Origin: Ophiobolus disseminans
Taxonomy: Eukaryota; Ascomycota; Dothideomycetes; Pleosporales; Phaeosphaeriaceae
Length of the DNA: 64,000 nucleotides
Reading direction: 5' to 3'
NCBI GenBank assembly: GCA_010093685.1
Contig: MU006238.1
Coordinates: 791,954 to 855,953, forward strand
Position numbers and translations under genes: made by a program. A model generated the notes under the pieces. That model saw only the letters and a program-made list of their open reading frames with translations. It had not been told where the DNA came from and searched no databases. Positions 53,143-63,154 of the stretch are shown here, piece after piece (position 1 is the stretch's first letter; the number at the start of each line of letters is the position of its first letter).

Positions 53143-54488
53143 ATGACCGAACGCCTCAAGTCCATCGTGTCGCAGATCGCGCCCTCGACCAGCGCGCTGT
53201 CGGCCATGTGAGTACCCGCCACGTGCATTCACGTCCCCGAACCCTTCCAAGGTTCCATCCCATGTCGAATGGGACCACACGACTGACAGTATATCCCAGC
53301 ACCACCAAGAACCCCGACGATGTTGTCATCACGCTCGCGCTCCGCACACCCCTCACAAAGGCGCACAAGGGCGGCTTCAAGGACACAACACTCGATGGTC
53401 TTATGGTCAAGACACTCAAGGCCGTCGTCCAACAATCAAATCTCGACCCTGCACTGGTTGAGGATATTTGCTGCGGCAACGTCAGCGACTCCAAAGCTGC
53501 ATACTATATCCGCGCTGCCATGCTGGCCGCTGGCTTCCCAAACACCACCTCTGGTTCGTCCCTGAACCGATTCTGCTCATCGGGATTGAAAGCGGTGCAG
53601 GACATTGCCAATCAGATCGCTGTCGGTAGCATCGAGATTGGTCTTGCCATGGGTGCCGAGAGCATGACAGCCGGTGGAGATCGCCTGGAGAGGCCCTTCG
53701 TCGACGAGATTGTTGCGAACCAAGAGGCAAAAGACTGCATGCAGCCCATGGGTCAAACCTCGGAAAACGTCGGCAACGACTTCAACATCACGCGTGAGAG
53801 GCAGGACAAGTTTGCCGCCGAGTCATACCGAAGAGCCGAGGTCGCGCAGAAAGCTGGCTGGTTCGACGACGAGATTGCGCCCATCAAGACCACGCTCAAG
53901 GACCCCAAGACCGGCGAGGAAAAGGAAGTCACCCTGACCCGCGACGAGGGTATTCGTGCTGGAACCACCTTCGAAAGCCTGCAGAAGGTCAAGCCGGCGT
54001 TCCTGCCCCACGGCGACAAGTCACATGCCGGCAACTCTTCACAACTCACAGACGGCGCCGCCGCTATCCTAATGATGAAGCGCTCTACAGCCGAGAAGCT
54101 CGGCCAACCCATTCTCGCAAAGTACGTAGGCGCCACCGTTGCCGGACTCGCTCCCCGCATTATGGGCATCGGCCCATCCGTCGCCATCCCCAAGCTCCTC
54201 TCAAAGTTCAACCTTTCCCTCAACGACGTCGACCTCATCGAGATCAACGAGGCTTTCGCGTCCATGGCCGTGTACTGCCTCGAGACGCTCAAGATTGACC
54301 ACGCGAAGCTGAACGTCAGGGGCGGAGCGATTGCGCTGGGCCACCCGCTTGGATGCACGGGTGCGAGGCAGATTGTTACGGGCCTGAGCGAGTGCAGGAG
54401 GCAGAAGAAGAAGGTGCTGTTGACGAGCATGTGTATTGGTACTGGTATGGGTATGGCGGGGTTGTTTATCAATGAGCAGAATGTGTAA
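53143..54488 (+). CDS. Peroxisomal 3-ketoacyl-CoA thiolase
   Basis: Two exons, 53143-53207 and 53300-54488, with a 92-bp phase-2 intron (GTGAGT...CAG), give 417 residues, the family length. The enzyme cleaves 3-ketoacyl-CoA to acetyl-CoA and a shortened acyl-CoA, the last step of beta-oxidation. Exon 1 encodes MTERLKSIVSQI; RLKSIVSQI fits a PTS2 signal (Arg-Leu-x5-Gln/His-hydrophobic), so import into peroxisomes via Pex7 is likely. Cys114 (NRFCSSGLK) is the acyl-accepting nucleophile. EINEAFAS, GGAIALGHPLGCTG and MCIGTGMGMAG supply the Asn-His oxyanion site and the second catalytic Cys. The tiny first exon carries the targeting peptide alone. A cytosolic acetoacetyl-CoA thiolase is less likely given the PTS2 and RFCSSG context. 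Confidence 0.92.
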
Positions 54489-54928
54489 ATATAGATTCGA
54501 GCTGGTGGGCTTTTGCGTGTAGTTGACAACAAATATACATATTCTACACCCAGTCCTGGCTTCTTGGTTGTTGTTGTCTCCACGGACCGAGGGAAAGGGC
54601 AAGTCAGAAAAGACGCTCAAATTACGTGCTCCCTATTTCTGGTTCTGCGGGTCTGGACGTCACTGAGCAAACCCAAGGTGAGAAGGGTCAGTAGGCCCAA
54701 GAGCGCCAGGAGCCTCAGGAGGTTCGGGGCTCTAGAACGCTTGGAACAGGCTTGGAGAGTGAACAACTTTACTTGATATTGATAGACTGAAGCCTCTGAG
54801 AGATTGCGTTGTCCGCGCGACTTGGACCGCTGCGCTAGCGCTGAGTACTTCAGCACTTGCCCCTCGACACACACTCGAACACTAACTCTTCCTCCCATTT
54901 TTTCGACTTAAATTCCAAGATCTCAACA
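54489..54928. other. Intergenic
   Basis: 440 bases holding the thiolase 3' end and the leader of the first gene of the LPxELR array. No coding sequence is supported. Confidence 0.4.
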
Positions 54929-55680
54929 ATGGCTACTCACAACGAGACAACTACAATCGCTACGCCTGACGAGACAACGGCAACGACTACACTCAGCGAG
55001 ACTACTCCAGCAGCTGTTCGGGCTACACACCTCATGTACTTTCTGTAGCTGTAGCCAATGAGCCTACAAGGCACGGACATGATACGCAGAACCCTTCGCA
55101 ATCAGCTCGAGTCCCCCCTCCTCCAGCTCCCTAGAGAACTGCGCACCAAGATATACAAATACGCAGTGCCAACTGGTCCATTCCTTTGCTACCTTGGCCG
55201 TCAAGGACATCAAGAAGCCAGCCTAGGCCTTCGTACTTTGGAGCAGGATGGCTGCTGGCGTAACGTCCGCTTCCCGTACACATTACTCCACGCCTGCCAC
55301 CAAACCCGCGGTGAGGCCCTCACAATCAGCTTCCCCCCAACACATTCATTGTCGAGGAAGACTCCATAGACAAAATTCTTCCTAGAATGTTGCCAGAGAT
55401 GCTCCAGTCTATCCGCAGCTTGGAGGTGTTTCAATGCTCGATCGACATATTCTCAAAGCTACCGTCGGTGCAACAGATGTCGTCATTGCGCAAGATCGTG
55501 CTGAGGTGCTGGAGGGTGGAAGAACTGAGACAGACCACGGCCTTTGAGACGCCAGCTGCGCAGTATGCTGCGGTGAACGTGGAGGTCACTGTGGAGAAGC
55601 TGAAAGCCTGGACAACACACGATAATGACCTAGGTACGCATGCTGGATGGTCATACACATGGTCGAACTCTTCGGGCTGA
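54929..55680 (+). pseudogene. LPxELR array gene 1, frameshifted in a C tract
   Basis: Exon 1 54929-55035 is Thr-rich (MATHNETTTIATPDETT). A 54-bp phase-2 intron (55036-55089) leads to ITLRNQLESPLLQLPRELRT then KIYKYAVPTG. This is an F-box-like N-terminal motif of a kind common in dothideomycete genomes (LPxELRxxIY). A HACHQTRGEAL segment corresponds to the family's 'xxRQLRAET' block. At the C6 run 55333-55338 the frame shifts: one frame ends at 55369, while NTFIVEEDSIDKILPRML continues in the next to 55680, including LSSLRKIVLRCW-like leucine-rich sequence. Either a one-base indel broke the gene or the assembly is off by one here. Such proteins are probably substrate adaptors or interaction modules; the exact function is unknown. 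Confidence 0.65.
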
Positions 55681-56168
55681 CGGGGCAAAGCTTGGAAGCA
55701 AGGGGGGCTGGCAACGGATACGCATACATGTCATGATACTTTAGAGACGGAATGAGGTGCACAAGCGCAATGGAACGTGATCAGCCTTCTGTAATAGCAG
55801 AGAACCAATAGAAATCTGCTTGTTCACTACCGTCTTAACAAGTTCAATTGCGGATTGCACCCTGCCGCTCGTTTGATGTACGTATAAAGACCCAGCCAAA
55901 ATGAGTGCAAAAACTCGAAGCTAATATGCCATCTCGCATTCTCAAGCACGGGACAGAACCTGCTCACTTGGGCAGATGTTGCTAACTTCTGCAATTTCTT
56001 TCCATATTTTGACCCGTCAATTCTTGCCGTTTCAACCCTTTAATGCGTTCTGTGATCACGTGAACTTAGCTCCTGCGCAACGCTTTATATATTCAACATT
56101 GTAACCTCCCTCACCACTTCGACACTTCAAACCCAATCAAACCAAACCCAATTCTCCTTACCACAACG
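55681..56168. promoter_or_regulatory. Intergenic with TATA-like element before array gene 2
   Basis: Nearly 490 bases without a gene. CTTTATATATTC at about 56083-56094 lies about 80 bases before the ATG at 56169 and is a good TATA candidate. Confidence 0.35.
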
Positions 56169-56827
56169 ATGAATACGGACACACCAATAGAGCCCACTTC
56201 AATCGACGAAGAGAGGCCACCGTAAGTTCTTCCATCCACCACATAACCTTGGAACCTCTCTAATCTCTCCCGCAGCACACTGCGCAACAAAACCTCCTCC
56301 GCGCTCCTCCGCCTCCCATCCTCAATCCGGCACGAAACCTTCTCCCACGCGCTGTTCATCGGCCCAATCGAATGCGCCCCCTCCACCAAGCGCTCCGTCA
56401 CCTTTCACATTACCATCAAAGGCAAGGTTAACCGCCGCATGTCCTTCCATTTGTCCAATCCCCCGCCCGCGTGTGCCGCCAGGCGCGCGCAGAAACAATG
56501 GCCATGGAATACCTCGTCAACACGTTTTCTATTGCATATGCCGATCTCAAGAGCGTGATGGCGCGCCTGCCAGAGAAGATCAAGGATTTGATTACTTCGC
56601 TGAGGTTTGTGTCGGGGTAGTTCCATCCGTTGGACTTTAAGGCTGGTGGATTGGCGCCGTTGGGGCACTTGAAGGCGTTTAAGAGGGTAATTGTTGTGTC
56701 TGAGAGGTGTGAGGGGTGTGTGAGGGCGCGAAGGAGGTTGTTGAGAGTGTTGTGGGTGAGGGGGTGCATGTGGGGTTTGAGGCTACGATGGAGTTTAGTG
56801 GGGGAGGGTGGGTGCCGGTTTAGTTGA
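56169..56827 (+). pseudogene. LPxELR array gene 2, frameshift plus nonsense codon
   Basis: Exon 1 is 56169-56221 (MNTDTPIEPTSIDEERP), followed by a 54-bp phase-2 intron (56222-56275, GTAAGT...CAG). Exon 2 opens TLRNKTSSALLRLPSSIRHE, a diverged version of the family motif (Ala-Glu-Leu replaced by Ser-Ser-Ile). The frame breaks in a C5 run near 56459. The next frame reads VCRQARAETMAMEYLVNTF and RLPEKIKDLITSLRFVSG, the family's second block. TAG at 56618 then interrupts, and LGHLKAFKRVIVVSERCEG continues in frame to about 56827, matching the 'LTxLxKVIxx' block of paralogues. The TAG would come from TGG by one G-to-A change. Two lesions make this a probable pseudogene. Confidence 0.6.
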
Positions 56828-57230
56828 CGCTCAGTGTCGCGATATGGTTGAAGATAGCGGGTGTTAGTTGATGTAGGATGATGATATACTGCACTGGGGA
56901 TGTGGGAGGGTGGAGACGACATGTACACCCACATAGCTTAATCGACGCTGACTTTTGCGACTTTCTCATTCTGTTGCTGTCTTACATACTTGTTTTGTGT
57001 CGCTAGACAGTCTCGCGATTTCCAGGCAAGCTTTACCTTGACGGCTATCAGCGGGCCCCATTTCAAAAATAATTGAGTAAAATTCACAGGCACATCATGA
57101 TACAATTGCACAAATCCTGTTGTTTTAAAGCCTTGGCATCTTATCTACATAGTCTTCGAGTTTCTCGCTACGCCTCCTATTAACGTTTCCTGAGGTCCTG
57201 ACCACCCCGCTTCTCGATATCAACTGTTCC
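56828..57230. other. Intergenic
   Basis: About 400 bases, no supported feature. Confidence 0.4.
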
Positions 57231-57888
57231 ATGACTTCAACGATGACTCTCGAAGGCGAAAATACAGATCAGTCTCAAATGGCCACTGAAATGCGAGCAA
57301 TGTAAGCGGGTCCCTCCTTCTTGAGCGCATGTTTAGGCAGGTACTGACTACTTCCCAAGCACTGCCCGCAATCAGCGTGAGTCGCCCCTTCTCCGTCTTC
57401 CCGCCGAACTACGAAACCGCATATACCGCTTCGCTCTTCACGCGGGCGTCACGTACCCACAGAAAGACCCCCGCCCACCCTACAACTATTTTCTCCTGAT
57501 GGACGTTCCGTCGAACGAGGTTCCCCGGCTACTGTCCGCAGCGCATACACTCCCACACGCCTCGTACCAAATCCACAAGGAAACCACGGTCCTTAAGTAC
57601 ACCTTCCATATTTTCAACATGACCTTTGGGGACCTTATCCGAATCCACGCGAACAAAATGCCAGTCCAGATCTGCTGCGGTATCACGGTGCTGAGGATTA
57701 TAATTTGGCGTGATGACATCTTTGGGGAGCAGTTGGAGCGCCTGAAGAGATTCACTGGGCTGAAAAAGGTGATACTTAGGCCTATGTTCTACCAAGGTCA
57801 TAGCAAGCCCCAGGAATTCAAAGACATGGCGAAGAAATGGGCTAGCTTGGATATCGAGGTCGAGATGATTGTTAGACCCAATTGTTAG
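57231..57888 (+). CDS. LPxELR array gene 3, intact F-box-like protein
   Basis: Exon 1 57231-57301 (MTSTMTLEGENTDQSQ) and exon 2 57360-57888 are joined across a 58-bp phase-2 intron, giving 199 residues. Exon 2 begins ITARNQRESPLLRLPAELRN then RIYRFALHAGVTYP, the clearest copy of the motif. HASYQIHKETTVLKYTFHIF corresponds to the second block, and LKRFTGLKKVILRPMFY to the third, a leucine-rich strand. The C-terminus DIEVEMIVRPNC is short and complete. The LPxELRNRIY segment resembles the first helix pair of F-box/2EXR-type domains, so Skp1-like binding is possible but unproven. It is the only member of the array with no visible lesion and no foreign sequence. Confidence 0.75.
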
Positions 57889-58368
57889 AAGTGCAATCGA
57901 GTAAGGTTTCGTGGTATGAGGTGGCTCATTTCACCGATGCTTTGACGTTGTTTGTTATAAGACAATGGAGATACTTGACGAGAAGTTAGAATGGACTCAT
58001 GATGCATTTATCTAGCCTCAAATTTGTGACGCCAATGCTCAGGAGCATTGAATTTCATAACCATTCGATGCACCTGAGCTAATTAAGAGACCTAAACTAA
58101 AGTCGCAAGACGTGAAGATCACTGCTATTTCTAGCCCACATGAGCGGCTGCAATGTATTGCCACTGGCAAAAGCCCTTCCGGTACTAGCCGGCCATGATT
58201 TCTTTCTATTGGCAAAGCAACTTAGTGTTCGGAGCGCGAACGGAACGAACCCTTGAATAGCGTCATGATCCTCTAACACACTCCTCGCACAAGCCCCCGT
58301 TCCCCCCCCCCTCGAATTCCCTTTTAGTTCAGCTTAACCACAACTGTCTCAGCATCAACTTTGCGATT
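57889..58368. other. Intergenic
   Basis: 480 bases, no supported feature apart from a C9-10 homopolymer at about 58303-58312. Confidence 0.4.
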
Positions 58369-59107
58369 ATGACCACCACCAACAACGAAGGCGCCTCCGT
58401 GGTCCTAATGGGCCACAATCTCACTACCGAAGAGGCTCGCGCGATGTACGTCATTCGGTTCCGACGCAAAATTCCATGCTAAGATATCTTCAGTATCTTG
58501 CACAACCAGATTAGCTCACCCCTTCTTCGTCTCCCCGCGGAGCTGCGCAACCGCATCTTTGGACTCGTGGTCTCGGTCGACATGGTCTACTTCCACTGGC
58601 GAGATCAGAAACCCCATCGTCGCGCACGCTCTTCGTCAGGTCAACGTCTGTGTCATACCAGTCTGCCGTCAGAGGAGTTCTAGATGCCCAAATTAAACTC
58701 TTGTGGCCGGTCACCGTTGGAGCATACTACCCTCTCGCAACGACTCCAAGGAGTCAGCGCTCTCCAAGACCTGCCGCCAACTCCACTTCGAGGTTGCGCT
58801 CCTTCCCTACTCGTTAGGCGTCTTTAACGTGGAGGTGGGTGAACTCGTAAACTTTGTCAGATGCCTACGCCCGGATATCCTGGAAGTCATCAACACGGTC
58901 AGGGTTCCGTATCCTACAAGCGGCCACCACATTTCGGCGCTCAGGCATCGCTTGCCAATGCTGGGGCTCTTAACCTCACTGACAAAGGTCATCCTGTTCA
59001 ATGGCTTGGGGGCGTCGAGATATGCGCACGATGACTTGAAGCAGGAGAAGATTGCCTACGTACAGTTGCTTGTTCCTAACGGTGTTGTCGTGGAGTACGA
59101 AGGGTAG
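58369..59107 (+). pseudogene. LPxELR array gene 4, broken between its first and second blocks
   Basis: Exon 1 58369-58445 (MTTTNNEGASVVLMGHN), a 48-bp phase-2 intron (58446-58493, GTACGT...CAG), then exon 2 IILHNQISSPLLRLPAELRN then RIFGLVVSVDMVYF. This frame ends at TAG 58681. The second block (LSKTCRQLHFEVALLPYSLG) and third block (MLGLLTSLTKVILFNGLG) lie in a different frame that is open from about 58703 to 59107. At least one, probably two, frame changes are needed between 58620 and 58760, and no convincing splice pair was found. It is read as a pseudogene, although an unseen second intron cannot be excluded. Family function as for array gene 3. Confidence 0.6.
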
Positions 59108-59606
59108 ACACAAGTGGAATTGGAACTGGTACTCGCCGCATCTTCGCTAAACGAGGAGAGGATCTGCTGAACAGAGGAGGCAAGTGCGATCTGGGTGGGG
59201 TGTGGCAAAGATTGAGACTTTCAGTTGCTTTAGCACCATTCCCATGTTTCTGATTTCTTTTCGACGCATTTTGTGGTCAATTAGGAATGGGAGAATTGTG
59301 GTCGAGGTCCATTGTTTGCTGTATTGGGTGGCTTTGCATCGTTTATGCTTGTAGTACAAATGGCAATGGAGCTGAAGACAGAAGTTTACGACGTGCATGC
59401 ATGGAAAAGCCATGATTTGGTGATCGTGACTGTGTTGAAGGCGTCATGAACATTTTCTTCCGCTCCTGCGCGAGCTCGCGTGCGGTTTGCCTTCCATTCG
59501 GGGCGTCGCGTCAACAAGCGACAACACCACCTTCCCGGCCACACAGATCACTCAAAACAATCTTCAGCATCTTCACGTACAGATTTGTGCGCAGTCTCTC
59601 AGAAAT
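59108..59606. other. Intergenic
   Basis: 500 bases. A frame open at 59446-59640 has no motif. No RNA gene is seen. Confidence 0.4.
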
Positions 59607-60076
59607 ATGTCGCATGAGGCTATGGTACGCATGTAAGTAGCTCGCTATTCCACACACTCAAATTGTACCCGATTGACCAAACAGTGCTTTGCGCGACCAC
59701 ACTTCAAGATCATTTGAGTCTTACGCGCTCATGTCGCCAACTCCGAACCGAGACCGCTGTTTCTCTGTTCGCGCACGCGGCATTCGATGTTCACGTCGAC
59801 CACATCAAGGACCTAGTCGAAATACTTCCAGGTCAAATGGTCAAAGTGGTGAAGGTGCTGAAGGTGTGTGATAGACTGGATAGTGAGCTAAAAGATGAAG
59901 ACTATCTGGCGAACGTGGCAGCACTGGCGGAGATGGAGGGCTTGGAGAACGTTATTGTGAGGTTCTTCAGTACGCCATTATACGTGTTCAGGGGCAGAAT
60001 CAAGAAGACGATAAAAGCGGCTTTGGAATATGCGGGTAGAAACCTGGCTTTTGAGCTCTCGGAAGGAGAAGGATAA
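59607..60076 (+). pseudogene. LPxELR array gene 5, internal deletion of the LPxELR core
   Basis: A very short exon 1 (59607-59632, MSHEAMVR), a 52-bp phase-2 intron (59633-59684) and an exon 2 opening IALRDHTSRSFES keep the array's layout. The LPxELRNRIY segment that should follow is missing. In another frame LSLTRSCRQLRTETAVSLFA then HAAFDVHVDHIKDLVEILPG (second block) follows within a few codons, then MEGLENVIVRFF (third block), to TAA at 60076. The structure is best explained by a deletion that removed roughly 50 codons and changed frame. Confidence 0.55.
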
Positions 60077-60353
60077 TGTACTATGAATGAAATAGCCTAA
60101 GACGCCGTGTAGTAGCGATGTTATTTATAAGAACCAATTCGTGAACGCAAATCACCCGCGAGATCGTCACCATCCACGTCACTACAGAAACACTCGGACT
60201 GCTGTTCACAGGTTCATCTGCGGTGACGATTGAGGTTAGCTCCGCAGCTCGATTGCACTTCTTGCGCAACCTTTCTGCCCTCCTCTCAATATATCATCGA
60301 TCTGTGCCCAACGACCCCACACTACTCAACCTCACTAAAGTATTACTTCCAGA

Positions 60354-60939
60354 ATGAGGCTCCGTCAATCTCCGCCGCATTCCGATCAGGAAGCTACCTC
60401 CCTGTAAGAATCACCATGTTCTTCTTTCTTGATGCCTCATTGACAGACAGCGACAGTGCGCTTCGTAATCAGAAAGAGTCTCCTCTCTTCGCCTCCCTGC
60501 CGAACTCCGTATCCCAATTTTCGAGTACGCTCTAGGCGGTCACATGGTTTATGCCAGCGGCTTGAATCAAACTCGCACGAAGAAAGGACTCCGCCTCAAC
60601 TACTTCGAAGTCGTCCAAGCTCCAGACCGAAATGCCCTAGTACTTTCCATGTTCTTGGATCTACTGCGACTGCCAGCAACGTCTCGACAGCTCCGCCCCG
60701 AAACGATAAGCCTACCCTTTACTCTCAACACGTTCGATTTTGAGTGGGCCAATTTTGCTACATCTGCCAACACGGCTCCAGAGTTTGTGCGTGATACGCT
60801 GAAGTCGATATGCGTGCCTCACTATAAATACGAGGGTACGGCCTTCTTTCCGGCGTTGGCTCGGTTTTCCTCGCTTGAAATAGTCTACCTACCTACTAAC
60901 ACACCTCGATATCTCCGGCACGACGGGAGGCTAGCATAG
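60354..60939 (+). pseudogene. LPxELR array gene 6, one-base frameshift at the motif
   Basis: Exon 1 60354-60403 (MRLRQSPPHSDQEATS), a 47-bp phase-2 intron (60404-60450) and exon 2 beginning LDSALRNQKESPLFASL in one frame. From about 60487 the expected motif appears in the next frame (RLPAELRIPIFEYALGG). It continues unbroken through RLPATSRQLRPETISLPFTL (second block) and FPALARFSSLEIVYLP (third block) to the stop at 60939. A single-base indel near 60485-60490 separates the two halves. Everything else is intact, so the lesion may be recent or an assembly error. Confidence 0.6.
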
Positions 60940-61323
60940 TGACAATAAAGGCAGCCATACTAGAGCGTACGGGCAAGGTTATGACAGCGAAGGCTAAATG
61001 GTAGCCGAAGCTGATTTGGATACTTGGTGTGACGCATGAAAACCTTGGGAGTTAGGACTTGTTAATCTGTACAACTCTTCTTTTCGATAGTGATAGCCCC
61101 TATACGTACTCCCAAGGTTCACACAAATAATGACCTCCGGTCATACATTGCAAATGACGTCAGCGTTTTCGGAGTCATAGGAATCCATTGGGCAATGCAA
61201 TCCTGTGATTACGTATCTAGGTAGAGTCCAGAAGCATGGGGCATTACGATAATTTTCTCTGAGCTCTTGCCGCCTTCTTCCTTGATTCCTCACTCACCAA
61301 GTACGATAAGCTCGCATCCGCCA
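60940..61323. other. Intergenic
   Basis: About 380 bases, no supported feature. Confidence 0.4.
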
Positions 61324-61887
61324 ATGGAATCTCATGAGATTTCCACAAGTATGACAGAGAAGAGTGCACAAATCGTGTAATTGCTATGTCTGCGCTTCGC
61401 ATTAACCTGGTCGCTAATAGATGATAGAAGCCTCCGCAACGAAAAAGAATCGCCGCTTCCCCGCCTCCCCGCAGACTTGAGGAACACGATCTGCGCCCTC
61501 GCTGTCGCCAAAAGGGTGATCGAGATACTGCCGAAGTACCCGCGCGGTATGAAATCAATTGGCTACCACACCGGAGGCGGATATGTCTTTTCTGGCAGAT
61601 TCGCATCTCTTCTAAGCCTGACAAAGGTATCACGCCAACTGCGCGCCGAAACCAAAGCTCTGCCCCTTTCGATCAACCTGCTCAAAGTGGACAAAGAAGA
61701 TCTTGAGCTTTTCGTCGACACCCTTCCAGAGGATGCGCGCGGATACCCAGAGGTCATCAATCTCAAGATGCACGACTACTGGGATGAGGGTTTGGAACAG
61801 CTATCTGGAAGTCTTGCTCACAAAGCTCCCACTGTTGACGTCGCTGAAAAGAGTGGTGGTAGATTGCGACATGAGCATAACGGATGA
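61324..61887 (+). CDS. LPxELR array gene 7, near-intact with altered C-terminus
   Basis: Exon 1 61324-61376 (MESHEISTSMTEKSAQI), a 51-bp phase-2 intron (61377-61427; GTAATT, branch GCTAAT, TAG) and exon 2 61428-61887 give 170 residues. The first block is SLRNEKESPLPRLPADLRN then TICALAVAKRV. The second block is LSLTKVSRQLRAETKALPL then SINLLKVDKED. In the last 30 codons the encoded tail (KAPTVDVAEKSGGRLRHEHNG) departs from the family. The expected third block (LPLLTSLKRVVVDCDM) is present in the other frame, ending at 61897. A frameshift near 61800 has therefore replaced the C-terminus. The protein may still fold at its N-terminus. Donor GTAATT is weak but the phase and peptide match support it. 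Confidence 0.6.
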
Positions 61888-62252
61888 TGAGGAATAGATC
61901 CTCCTTCGCCATCTCGATAGCATGGGAGTGGTTGTGGAGCACCGTCATTAATAGATTATGGAGGATATATATGGTCCCCATTGGAGGATCAACAGGAATT
62001 GTCCGGGACACCCCTGAGAGGGAAAATTGAGAGTACGAGAGACCCGCTATTATGTATGAGAGAATAAATCGACATGTCATTCTGAAAAGAGTTCGGCGCT
62101 ACTTGAATTATGATCTCATAATCGGTGATTGGTGATTGCTTCGGAGCCGACCACTGCAGTAGTTTCCTCTCCCCTCCACTAAATCTGCTCCACACAACTC
62201 AGCCCTTTCAGCTCACCTGCAGTGTATATCTTCAGCTTCGAGAGAAGGTCCA
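61888..62252. other. Intergenic
   Basis: About 365 bases, no supported feature. Confidence 0.4.
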
Positions 62253-62989
62253 ATGTCGCCGCAGATAGAGCCACAGTAAAAGCCCCATTGCGCGCAGTTG
62301 TGTACACTTCCAGATATATACTAAAAAATCACAGCACCGTGGTTGAGGCTCCAGTATTTCCACTCTTGCGCCTCCCACTTGAGCTCCGCACTCTAGTACT
62401 CAAATATGCTCTCCAAGTCGAGTTCATCCAATACTACAAGCGCGAGACCCCTGGGCCCGTCAAGAACGGAATATATGGGCATCCGAATCTCGACTACATC
62501 GGCGACTATATGGCGCCTGAGCTCCGGCTCCAAGTATCGGACCCCAGGCGCGGACGTGCCAGGTTCCGTCCACTCTCTGAGCTCTTGCCCGTGATACTTA
62601 TTTGTCGCCAGCTCTACAGCGAGGTGGCACCGCTCTTGTTGGGGATCAACGTCATCTACGTGAGTACTCGGGAAGGCTCTGACTATGAATTGGAATGGGC
62701 ACTGACATACTCCCAGGTCTCGCTCCAAAGCCTTCCGTACTTTGTTAACCTCCTACTCACGCATATAACTGGCGCTATCAAGATCATAGGCGTTCTCAAC
62801 AACGCGCATTTCTCCGAGAACCTCGATCATCTGCCTTGTTTGAAGGTACTCACTGCTCTCGAGAAGGTCATCATTGTTCCCAGGGGTGGGTCGCGAGACG
62901 ACAATGTCGGATGTAGGAGACAGGGCAAAAGTGAGAAGAAGGTTGTTGTATTGAGAGAGCTACATAGAGCGATTATATACACAACATGA
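62253..62989 (+). CDS. LPxELR array gene 8, 3' end replaced by a retroelement LTR
   Basis: Exon 1 62253-62275 (MSPQIEP), a 59-bp phase-2 intron (62276-62334) and exon 2 62335-62989 give 225 residues. Exon 2 contains VVEAPVFPLLRLPLELRTL then VLKYALQVEFIQYY (first block). ELLPVILICRQLYSEVAPLL then LGINVIYV is the second block, and LPCLKVLTALEKVIIVPRGG the third. At 62905 the reading frame enters the LTR of a copia element and the last 28 residues (starting VGCRRQGKSEKKVVV) plus the stop TGA are LTR sequence. The three family blocks are complete, so the gene could still make a functional protein with a retroelement-encoded tail and possibly LTR-derived 3' processing. Confidence 0.65.
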
Positions 62990-63066
62990 TGAGTAAGCCA
63001 GTGACTAAGAGTCACGTGGAGATGCAGTCCACAGTGTACCATGTGAACTGAGGTGCTAGGCTGACA
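62905..63066. repeat. LTR (162 bp; 3' LTR of the right-edge copia element)
   Basis: Starts TGTCGGATG, ends GGCTGACA, and is the same length as and about 95% identical to the solo LTR at 29390-29551. On the minus strand it is preceded by a purine-rich tract (CCTCAGGGGGTG), the expected polypurine tract. The base run before it is GACAA, which should recur beyond the other LTR outside the window. Confidence 0.88.
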
Positions 63067-63154
63067 CACCCCCTGAGGTATCCATGTTGGATGGAAACCT
63101 CACAAACAGCAAAAGTGTAAAAAGAGCAAAATGCGTGCAGCATAGCGCAGCTAG

